Source: Pontibacter flavimaris
GTDB taxonomy: Bacteria > Bacteroidota > Bacteroidia > Cytophagales > Hymenobacteraceae
Assembly: GCF_001907195.1 (NCBI RefSeq)
Contig: NZ_LVWA01000002.1
Location: forward strand, 434,001 to 498,000
DNA: 64,000 nt
Direction of reading: 5' to 3'
Both the position numbers and the translations under genes were made by a program. This document shows positions 57,810 through 64,000 of the stretch, one piece after another. Positions within the stretch are counted from its first letter, which is position 1; each line of letters starts with the position of its first letter. Under the pieces are notes generated by a model that saw only the letters and a list, made by a program, of their open reading frames with translations, was not told the DNA's origin and ran no database searches.

Positions 57810-57845
57810 CTTCCGGAAAACCATCTGCTCTTGCCCCCAGTTCTA

Positions 57846-58035
57846 CGCCATACCGGGTCCAACCACCCCTACCCCTCCCCCGGAACAAGTTCGGGATCCA
57901 AGACTTGTCTAAGGCGGGGAATCTGTAGTTGCTTTGGCTGAAGTATAAGTTTTGTAGCTGCTGTCCTCACGCGGACAGGTCGCGACCTGCCCCTACAAAG
58001 TATAAACCTGCTCCTCCCAAAAGAGGGGAATTTAT
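57846..58035. repeat. Mosaic of intergenic repeats, second locus
   Basis: Starts ACCGGGTCCAACCACCCCT, continues with CTTGTCTAAGGCGGGGA and a GCGGACAGGTCGCGACCTG block, and ends at CTCCTCCCAAAAGAGGGGAA. The same order is found at 9.43-9.58 kb. The spacer 57810-58582 has no supported gene. Confidence 0.7.
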
Positions 58036-58050
58036 ACTTTTTGCTATACT

Positions 58051-58125
58051 TTATTGTCATCTTGAGCAGCGCGAGAGATCTAACGGGAATTCTAAAGGGA
58101 TCTCTCATTTCATTCGAGATGACAA
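58051..58125. repeat. GTCAT...ATGAC hairpin
   Basis: TTGTCATCTTGAGCAGCGCG... pairs with ...CATTCGAGATGACAAAA; the inner arms are GAGAGATC / GGATCTCTC. Related to the element between nuoF and nuoG. This sequence type is common between genes in Bacteroidota. Confidence 0.7.
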
Positions 58126-58134
58126 AAGCCGCAG

Positions 58135-58440
58135 CTATCGAATGATACCCAGTCCTTGGGTTGAGCGCCTTGTGAGATTCCGGTGCCCGTAAGGGCATTG
58201 CGACCGAAGGGTAGCAAAGGAAGGGAACACAGCGCGATGCCCGAGGACGAGCCCTCCCGGGCTAGAGGGAGCCAAAGCAGGAAATGAAACGATAGGTTTG
58301 TAAGTCTGGAGGATCAGCGGAAGCTAGAAACGATAGCTTGTTTCCAGTTGCATGAAGCGTTGGCTAAGGGAAAGTATGATATAAAGTATAAAGTATGGCT
58401 TACGTGGATTCGGGAATCCGCAGCAGAGTAGCTCCGGACA
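58135..58440 (-). repeat. Dispersed intergenic element of about 300 bp, copy C
   Basis: The minus strand of this copy reads the same blocks as copies A and B: here CCCAGTCCTTGGGTTGAGCG (58149-58168) and CACAGCGCGATGCC (58228-58241) are their reverse complements. It is followed by a dense patch of AAGTATA words (58371-58503). Confidence 0.7.
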
Positions 58441-58510
58441 AGTATATCCGGAACAGCAAGTATAAAAGTATAGCCAGAGTATAAGTATAGCAGCAAGTAT
58501 AAAAGGCATA

Positions 58511-58542
58511 AAAAAACCAGCCGCACCCCCGTGCGGCTGGTT
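58511..58542 (-). terminator. Terminator of the first OmpA-like gene
   Basis: AACCAGCCGCAC / GTGCGGCTGGTT with a seven-T run on the minus strand. Confidence 0.88.
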
Positions 58543-58582
58543 AATCACCAATTATCCAATCAATCTACTACTACTTAATCTT

Positions 58583-59263
58583 TTATAGCTCTCCGCGCTC
58601 GGCGGCTTTCTTCATTTTCTCGTTGGCGTAGATGGCAATCTCCACGCGGCGGTTCTGCTGGCGGCCAGCGGCTGTGCTGTTATCGGCAATTGGCTGGTCA
58701 TCGGCATAGCCTTGTGTGGTCATGCGGCTGCGGTCTACCCCGGTAGATGTCAGGTAGCTGGCCACCGACTCGGCACGGCGCTCCGAAAGCGGCTGGTTAA
58801 TGCTTCTGTTACCGGTATTGTCTGTGTGGCCTTCAATCAGGATGTTCGTGTCCGGGTACTTCTGCAGGGTCTGGGCCAGCTGCGAGATCTCGGTCTTAGC
58901 GCCAGACTGAAGCTCGGCAGAGCTGGTAGCGAACAGGATGCCTGAGTCGAAGGTGATCTTAATACCCTCGCCCACACGCTCTACCTTGGCGTTCTCCAGG
59001 TCACGCTGCAGTTCCTCGGCCTGCTTGTCCATTCTTCTGCCGATCAGGGCACCGGCCGTGCCACCCACGGCAGCACCAATAATGGCGCCTGCGGCCGTGT
59101 TGCCAGCCACTCTACCAACCACACCACCTACCACGGCACCGGAGCCGGCACCAATAATACCACCTTTAGCCGTCTTGCTCATACCGCCGCCGCCTGAGGC
59201 GCAGGATGAAAGTATGATGGCGATAATGGCTAGTATGGAAAGGTTTATTCTGAAGTTCTTCAT
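58583..59263 (-). CDS. OmpA-family lipoprotein with glycine zipper, copy 1
   Basis: 226 aa. Lipobox S-S-C with Cys21, then a Gly/Ala-rich zipper (about residues 35-80; G-G-V-V-G-R-V-A-G-N-T-A-A-G) and a C-terminal OmpA peptidoglycan-binding domain: I-E-G-H-T-D-N-T-G-N with the Asp, and N-R-R-V-E-I-A-I with the Arg that bind diaminopimelate. Links the outer membrane to the wall. The neighbour at 59561 has the same plan. Confidence 0.88.
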   Translation of the reverse strand: MKNFRINLSILAIIAIILSSCASGGGGMSKTAKGGIIGAGSGAVVGGVVGRVAGNTAAGAIIGAAVGGTAGALIGRRMDKQAEELQRDLENAKVERVGEGIKITFDSGILFATSSAELQSGAKTEISQLAQTLQKYPDTNILIEGHTDNTGNRSINQPLSERRAESVASYLTSTGVDRSRMTTQGYADDQPIADNSTAAGRQQNRRVEIAIYANEKMKKAAERGEL

Positions 59264-59486
59264 GGTTTTCTTTTTTAATTCCAGATCAGGTTTTCAAGAT
59301 CCTGACCCTTTTACTGACTATATACCTTAAATGTTATATAAACTTTGGCGAAATATTTTTCACCAGAGTCATCCTGCAGCCCCCTGCCCTTATACTTCCA
59401 CAGGCGGGCTATGGCTACAGGTATAAAACTTAAACGCCTTTTCCTTATTCTGGTTTTAAAAAGCCCTTTGGATACCTGCTTTCCCA

Positions 59487-59532
59487 TAAAAAGCAAGGCG
59501 CCTGCCCCTTTAAGGAGGCAGACGCCTTGCTT
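59487..59532 (-). terminator. Terminator of the second OmpA-like gene
   Basis: AAAGCAAGGCGcCTGCC / GGCAGaCGCCTTGCTTT (one mismatch) with T on the minus side. An open plus-strand frame of 71 codons over this region is not a gene. Confidence 0.8.
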
Positions 59533-59560
59533 TATACTTTCTATACTTTCGTATAGCTAA

Positions 59561-60304
59561 TTACTTGATCTCACCGCTCTCGGCAGCTTCTTTCAGCTCC
59601 TCGTTTGCCACAATGATGATCTCCACGCGGCGGTTCTGCTTGCGTCCTTCCACCGTGCTGTTGTCGGCAATTGGCTGGTCGTAGCTATAGCCTTTGGCCT
59701 GCAGACGCGCACCATCAACGCCCAGGCTGCGGGCATAAGCAGCCACCGACGCGGCGCGGCGCTCCGATAGCTTCTGGTTCAGTTCATAAGAGCCTGTGTT
59801 ATCGGTGTGGCCTTCAATGATCACATCGGTACCCTGGTACTCCTGCAGCGTCTTGGCCAGCTTCTGGATATCCTGCTTAGCAGAGGCGCTCAGTTCGGCG
59901 GAGTTCACGGCGAAAAGTATACCGGAGTCGAAGTTCACGCGGATAGCCTCGCCCACGCGCTCTACGTTGGCGTTCTCCATCGATTTCTCCAGTTCCTCGG
60001 CCTGCTTATCCATTCGGCGACCGATAACGGCACCTGTTGCGCCCCCCACGGCGGCACCCACAATGGCACCGGCAGCCGTGTTGCCCAGTCTGTTACCGAT
60101 CAGGCCACCGATCACGGCGCCGCCACCGGCTCCAATCAGGCCGCCTTTGGTGGTTTTGCTCATACCTTTTTTCTCCTCTGCAGGCTTGGTCTGCGTGGTG
60201 GTCTCGGTGTTATCAGAGCCAGCTACTGGCGCGGTGCTCTTGCAAGACGTAAACAGCAATGTAACAGCCAGCATCGAGCTAAGGGATAGTTTTACAAATT
60301 TCAT
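59561..60304 (-). CDS. OmpA-family lipoprotein with glycine zipper, copy 2
   Basis: 247 aa, same architecture as copy 1: lipobox T-S-C (Cys21), a slightly longer linker rich in Thr/Glu/Lys, glycine zipper, OmpA domain with I-E-G-H-T-D-N-T-G-S and N-R-R-V-E-I-I-I. The zipper and OmpA parts of the two proteins are clearly alike, so they derive from a tandem duplication. Each has its own terminator. Confidence 0.88.
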   Translation of the reverse strand: MKFVKLSLSSMLAVTLLFTSCKSTAPVAGSDNTETTTQTKPAEEKKGMSKTTKGGLIGAGGGAVIGGLIGNRLGNTAAGAIVGAAVGGATGAVIGRRMDKQAEELEKSMENANVERVGEAIRVNFDSGILFAVNSAELSASAKQDIQKLAKTLQEYQGTDVIIEGHTDNTGSYELNQKLSERRAASVAAYARSLGVDGARLQAKGYSYDQPIADNSTVEGRKQNRRVEIIIVANEELKEAAESGEIK

Positions 60305-60480
60305 GTTAATCAGGGTTTGGTAAATGTGTGTTGTTGTTCTTTTAGTTTGAGTGTACTGTAATAGGATTCAAAGTTCTTACACCTGCAAACGCAAGTCCTG
60401 TGCCAAATCGTGTTTTACCTCGCTAAAATATTTCATCAAGGATATATTCTATAATACTATACTTTAGGTAGCCACCTATA

Positions 60481-60513
60481 AAAAAACCCGTTGGCACCAG
60501 GCCAACAGGTTTT
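60481..60513 (-). terminator. Terminator of accD
   Basis: AACCcGTTGGC / GCCAACaGGTT with one mismatch and a T run on the minus strand. Confidence 0.75.
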
Positions 60514-60536
60514 TCACAGGCAGTTTATACGTTTGC

Positions 60537-61436
60537 TCAGGATGCTTTGGCAACTTTCCTTGCCTTCGGTGTGGTGGTCACGTCCTCTGGCAGCAGCACC
60601 ATGCTCAGCAGCTCGCTCAGTCGGTTCTTGAGTTGCTTGCGGTCGATGATGAAATCCAGGAAGCCGTGCTCCAGCACGAACTCAGCGCTCTGGAAGCCCT
60701 TCGGCAGGTCTTTGCCGATCGTCTCCTTAATCACGCGCGGGCCGGCAAAACCGATCAGGGCGCCCGGCTCGGCGATGTTAAAGTCGCCCAGCATGGCATA
60801 AGAGGCCGTTACGCCACCGGTGGTTGGGTCTGTGAGCAGGGAGATGTAGGGCAGCTTCTCCTCGCTCAGCAGGGCAAGCCTGGCTGAGGTCTTGGCCATC
60901 TGCATCAGCGAGAAACCGGCCTCCATCATCCGCGCACCGCCCGATTTGGAAATCATCAGGAATGGGGTGCGGGTTTTGCGGGCGTGGTCTATGGCGCGGG
61001 CAATCTTCTCGCCCACCACCGAGCCCATCGAGCCGCCGATAAAGGAGAAGTCCATGCAGGCGATGGTAATGCTCTGGCCGTTTATCTTGCCGTAGGCTGA
61101 GCGTACCGCATCCTTCAGGCCGGTGGCCTTCTGCGTGGAGGCAATGCGCTGCGGGTAAGGCTTGGAGTCCACGAAGTGGAGCGGGTCGCCTGAAGTCAGG
61201 TTCCCGTCGAGCTCGGTAAACTCGTTGTCGTCAAATAAAATGGCAAAGTACTCTTTGGAACCGATGCGGTCGTGGTGGTTGCACTGCACGCAGGTGTTCA
61301 GGTTCTTGCGGTGCTCGGCGGTGCTCGTCACGGTTTTGCAGGTAGGGCACTTGTACCACAATCCGTCCGGGGTCTCCTTCTTTTGCTCTGTTGGCGTCTG
61401 GATTCCTTTATCTGCTCTTTTAAACCAAGGCATCAT
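60537..61436 (-). CDS. accD: Acetyl-CoA carboxylase carboxyltransferase subunit beta
   Basis: 299 aa. Forms malonyl-CoA with AccA for fatty acid synthesis. The N-terminal zinc ribbon has Cys30, Cys33, Cys49 and Cys52; the crotonase-fold core has G-A-R-M-M-E and G-G-V-T-A-S-Y-A. The start could be 61433 instead of 61436, as two Met follow each other. accA is not in the window. Lies behind fbaB on the same strand, with a hairpin between. Confidence 0.95.
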   Translation of the reverse strand: MMPWFKRADKGIQTPTEQKKETPDGLWYKCPTCKTVTSTAEHRKNLNTCVQCNHHDRIGSKEYFAILFDDNEFTELDGNLTSGDPLHFVDSKPYPQRIASTQKATGLKDAVRSAYGKINGQSITIACMDFSFIGGSMGSVVGEKIARAIDHARKTRTPFLMISKSGGARMMEAGFSLMQMAKTSARLALLSEEKLPYISLLTDPTTGGVTASYAMLGDFNIAEPGALIGFAGPRVIKETIGKDLPKGFQSAEFVLEHGFLDFIIDRKQLKNRLSELLSMVLLPEDVTTTPKARKVAKAS

Positions 61437-61502
61437 AGTTAAACAGCGTGCTTCCGCACTTTAAAGTTATGGCTATACTTTACAGCAAAGTATAAAATCA
61501 AG

Positions 61503-61548
61503 GTGGCCTGCCCCGGTCACCCTCAGGGGGTACGCAAAGGCAGGCCAC
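61503..61548 (-). terminator. Hairpin between fbaB and accD, possible terminator
   Basis: GTGGCCTGCC / GGCAGGCCAC is a perfect 10-base stem about 35 bases past the fbaB stop. No immediate T run follows on the minus strand, so it may only attenuate. Confidence 0.5.
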
Positions 61549-61582
61549 AAAAATATGTAATAATCGGCAGTTCTGCTACAAA

Positions 61583-62641
61583 TTACGCCAGTGTAATCTC
61601 ATTTGCCAGGTACACGTCCTGGATGGCGTTCAGCAGCTCCACGCCGGCGCCCATGTCTTTCTGAAACGCCTTGCGGCCGGAGATCAGGCCCATGCCGCCC
61701 GCCCGCTTGTTGATAACAGCCGTGCGCACCGCATCCACCAGGTCGGACTCGCCTTTCGACTCGCCACCGGAGTTGATGAGGCCGGCGCGGCCCATGTAGC
61801 AGTTGGCCACCTGGTAGCGCGTCAGGTCGATGGGGTTGTCGGTCGTGAGCTCGGTGTACATCTTCTCGTTTGTCTTGCCAAAACCGATGGCCTTAAAGCC
61901 GCCGTTATTCTCCGGCAGTTTCTGCTTGATGATGTCGGCCTGGATGGTAACGCCCAGGTGGTTGGCCTGCCCGGTCAGGTCGGCGGCCACGTGGTAGTCC
62001 ACGCCGTCTTTCTTGAAGGCGTTGTTGCGGGTGTAGCACCACAGGATGGTAGCCATGCCCAGCTGATGCGCCCGTTCAAAGGCCTCGGCCACCTCTATGA
62101 TCTGGCGCGAAGACTCTTGGGAACCGAAGTAGATAGTGGCCCCTACGGCTGCAGCGCCCAGGTTCCAGGCATCATCCACGGAGCCGAACATGATCTGATC
62201 ATACTTGTTGGGGTAGGTCATCAGTTCGTTGTGGTTGATCTTCACCACAAACGGGATCTTGTGCGCATACTTCCTGGACATCATGGCCAGGTTGCCGAAG
62301 GTGGTAGCCACCGCGTTGCAGCCGCCCTCCAGGGCCAGTTTAATGATGTTCTCCGGATCGAAGTAAATCGGGTTCGGGGCAAAAGAGGCGCCGGCGGTGT
62401 GCTCGATGCCCTGGTCCACTGGCAGAATGGAAAGGTAGCCTGTGCCCGCCAGGCGGCCGTGGTCGAACAGCTGTTGTAGGTTGCGCAGCACCTGCGGCGA
62501 GCGGCTCGACTGGGCAAAGATGCGGTCCACGAAATCGGGGCCCGGCGCATGCAGCTGCTCTTTGGAAATGGTCTGGCTCTGGTACTGCAGCAGGTTTTCT
62601 GCGTCGGAGCCAAGCAACGAAACGATTTTCTCGTAACTCAT
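61583..62641 (-). CDS. fbaB: Class I fructose-bisphosphate aldolase, FbaB/DhnA type
   Basis: 352 aa from the ATG at 62641 ([11 protein letters not shown]), where the family begins; the frame extends 28 codons upstream. Cleaves fructose 1,6-bisphosphate through a Schiff-base lysine. Conserved text includes [38 protein letters not shown] and [11 protein letters not shown]. Resembles E. coli FbaB over its whole length. Confidence 0.95.
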   Translation of the reverse strand: MSYEKIVSLLGSDAENLLQYQSQTISKEQLHAPGPDFVDRIFAQSSRSPQVLRNLQQLFDHGRLAGTGYLSILPVDQGIEHTAGASFAPNPIYFDPENIIKLALEGGCNAVATTFGNLAMMSRKYAHKIPFVVKINHNELMTYPNKYDQIMFGSVDDAWNLGAAAVGATIYFGSQESSRQIIEVAEAFERAHQLGMATILWCYTRNNAFKKDGVDYHVAADLTGQANHLGVTIQADIIKQKLPENNGGFKAIGFGKTNEKMYTELTTDNPIDLTRYQVANCYMGRAGLINSGGESKGESDLVDAVRTAVINKRAGGMGLISGRKAFQKDMGAGVELLNAIQDVYLANEITLA

Positions 62642-63021
62642 TTTGTTTTGATAGTTTTTGGGTAGCGTGTAAAATGAAGTAAAAAGTATGGGTTGTCTTA
62701 AACTCAGATTATCGTCATCTACCAAAGCGGCAAAGCCCTTTCAGGCTTTATACCGCAGCGTTTTCTATAGCATGGCAGGCACCGTAACGGTGATGCAGGC
62801 GCAAAGGCTTGCCCCAAACTATACTTTAACCAGCCGAAAAAGTTGTGCCCGCAACCCCTATAAAAAGCCGCCTCCCACCGCATGCCGAGGTGTCGGGGCT
62901 CGTTGCAAAAGTATAAAATATCGTGAATTGTAAATATCCTTTTCCGTTCTAACTACTTTCCCCGCAAGCATCAAAACACATAGTTAATTCGTTAGTAAAG
63001 TATAAGCATAACAAATTAACT
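62642..63021. other. Divergent spacer between fbaB and the DUF4136-like gene
   Basis: 380 bases. Holds promoters for both genes presumably, and the AAGTATA/TATACTT word several times. A plus-strand frame of 81 codons (62688-62933) has no protein-like character and overlaps the fbaB leader; I do not call it. Confidence 0.45.
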
Positions 63022-63687
63022 ATGATGGAGTTAGGTGTCACAAAATCAGCTGAGAAGTATAAATTCCTGATTATGTTTATACTTGGCCTGGCAGTATGGG
63101 GCTGCACGCCCACTACCCGCATAACGGGCACCTGGAAAAACCCGGAGATAAGTGCCCAGAAGTATAGCAAGGTGATGGTGGTGGCTCTCTCGGACAACGT
63201 GCGCGCCAGGCAAACAGTGGAAACCGACATGAAGGCGCAGCTACAGCAGCGGGGCCTCGATGCCGCCAGAAGCCTGGACATGTTCCCGCCCACTATGTCG
63301 GAGAAAGGCGGCCCCGACGTGAACCAGATACTGGCTAAGGCGCGGGAGCAGGGCTACGACGCTATCCTGACGGTGGCGCTGCTGGACCAGGAAACGGAAA
63401 CCCGCTACGTACCGGGCGCCTATGGCTACACCCCCATCACGCGCTTTGGATGGTATGGCCGGTTTCGGGGATATTACACGTACTGGTACCCCACCGTCTA
63501 CGATCCCGGCTACTACACCGAGGAGAAAACCTATTTCCTGGAAACCAACCTCTACGACGTGAAGACGGAGCAGCTGCAATGGTCCGCCCAAACGGAATCG
63601 CACAGCCCGGCCAGCCTCCGCAAAGCCTCCATAACGCTGGCTGAGCTAACCGTAAACAGTATGGTGCAGGAGGGGTTGCTGCAGTAA
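63022..63687 (+). CDS. DUF4136-like lipoprotein
   Basis: 221 aa. The N-terminal hydrophobic stretch ends in a lipobox-like V-W-G-C, so the protein is probably lipid-anchored in the envelope. The mature part (W-K-N-P-E, K-V-M-V-V-A-L-S-D, Y-D-A-I-L-T-V-A-L-L, then a Tyr/Gly-rich stretch Y-Y-T-Y-W-Y-P) fits the DUF4136-like group. Function unknown. The ATG could also be one codon later. Confidence 0.65.
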   Translation: MMELGVTKSAEKYKFLIMFILGLAVWGCTPTTRITGTWKNPEISAQKYSKVMVVALSDNVRARQTVETDMKAQLQQRGLDAARSLDMFPPTMSEKGGPDVNQILAKAREQGYDAILTVALLDQETETRYVPGAYGYTPITRFGWYGRFRGYYTYWYPTVYDPGYYTEEKTYFLETNLYDVKTEQLQWSAQTESHSPASLRKASITLAELTVNSMVQEGLLQ

Positions 63688-63704
63688 GGGGAGGGATGAA
63701 AAAA

Positions 63705-63746
63705 GAAATGCCGCTGGTTTCTACGTATGAGAAGCCAGCGGCATTT
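63705..63746. terminator. Two-way terminator at the window end
   Basis: GAAATGCCGCTGG / CCAGCGGCATTTC between the convergent DUF4136-like and M28 peptidase genes. Confidence 0.75.
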
Positions 63747-63767
63747 CTGCTGAAAGTATAAATCACT

Positions 63768-64000
63768 CTACTCGTTGTACACCACGTGCAGCACCGTCTG
63801 CCCCACGGCCTTCAGCGTGTTTTTGCTGATGATATCCATTGTGTCGGTGTGGCGGTGGTGGTATGCCCCGAAGATATCCCCGTTGCCGGCATTCGGATGC
63901 AGCTCCACGATATCGATCATCCGGATCTTGGCCAGGGTGTTCACATAGTAATGGTCGTCGGTAATGGCCGGGGCGTTCTGGTACTTGAAGAAATCCGAAT
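63768..64000 (-). CDS. M28-family peptidase or glutaminyl cyclase-like, C-terminal part
   Basis: Only the last 76 codons and the stop are in the window; the gene continues to the right. The visible text T-D-D-H-Y-Y-V-N-T-L-A, I-V-E-L-H-P-N, H-H-R-H-T-D-T-M-D-I-I-S-K-N-T-L-K-A-V-G-Q-T-V-L is the C-terminal zinc-site end of the M28 fold as found in Bacteroidota aminopeptidase or glutaminyl cyclase proteins; the His before T-D-T-M is the expected metal ligand. Confidence 0.75.
   Translation of the reverse strand, partial: SDFFKYQNAPAITDDHYYVNTLAKIRMIDIVELHPNAGNGDIFGAYHHRHTDTMDIISKNTLKAVGQTVLHVVYNE

Noticed and set aside
59345..59560. A 71-codon plus-strand frame between the two OmpA genes
   Set aside because: It covers a minus-strand terminator hairpin and lacks any recognisable domain.

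Overview
The window looks like a chromosome segment of a Bacteroidota bacterium of the order Cytophagales, most likely Hymenobacteraceae and close to Pontibacter. This is inferred from gene content and style: a complete 14-gene complex I operon with a short NuoG, YceI and OmpA envelope proteins, an FbaB-type aldolase, upstream matches to the Bacteroidota promoter (TTTG, about 19 bases, TAnnTTTG), little sign of Shine-Dalgarno sequences, and GC-rich genes separated by repeat-laden spacers. I see no rRNA, tRNA, CRISPR array, prophage or complete insertion sequence apart from a REP-type tyrosine transposase.

Layout. 0-2.7 kb: YceI - outer-membrane barrel - YceI-like operon. 2.9-5.5 kb: ClpB. 5.6-6.6 kb: a REP-associated tyrosine transposase between inverted REP pairs. 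6.6-13.8 kb: esterase, STAS-like protein, lactonase lipoprotein, type II NADH dehydrogenase, a carboxypeptidase-regulatory-like protein divergent from an ArsR-type regulator, a YjjG-type phosphatase and a small exported protein. 14.2-18.7 kb: a chitobiase-like GH20 hexosaminidase and P5C dehydrogenase. 19-33.9 kb: nuoA-J, then a DUF6929-type lipoprotein on the opposite strand, then nuoK-N under its own candidate promoter. 33.9-34.2 kb: a tight cluster of DnaA-box-like 9-mers. 34.2-38.7 kb: AspRS, a glycerophosphodiester phosphodiesterase, a GT-C type membrane protein. 39-47.9 kb: GtrA, small envelope proteins, TadA, Mn-type SOD, DsbD, a CNNM/CorC-like protein and a hemerythrin. 48.6-57.8 kb: YjdF-like protein, MBL hydrolase, endonuclease III, an AT-rich leucine-rich-repeat gene that looks acquired, LD-carboxypeptidase, AbgT transporter, beta-barrel protein, RidA, radical SAM protein, gamma carbonic anhydrase. 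58.5-64 kb: two tandem OmpA lipoproteins, AccD, FbaB, a DUF4136-like lipoprotein, and the C-terminal end of an M28 peptidase cut by the window edge.

How the genes work together: NADH oxidation is covered twice (complex I and Ndh-2), and P5C dehydrogenase next to nuo supplies NADH. ClpB, DsbD, SOD, RidA and Nth form a stress and repair background. Much of the rest is cell envelope.

The most striking signal is not a gene. The short word AAGTATA / TATACTT (more loosely AAGTAT / ATACTT) is scattered over spacers and coding regions in both orientations and all reading frames, far more often than composition predicts, and it overrides the normal codon preference (Ile-Leu written ATA CTT, Lys-Tyr written AAG TAT). 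It is missing from the one gene that looks foreign. Several dispersed intergenic repeat families (a unit of about 300 bp in three copies, C-rich/G-rich hairpins, GTCAT...ATGAC hairpins, REP pairs) are also present.
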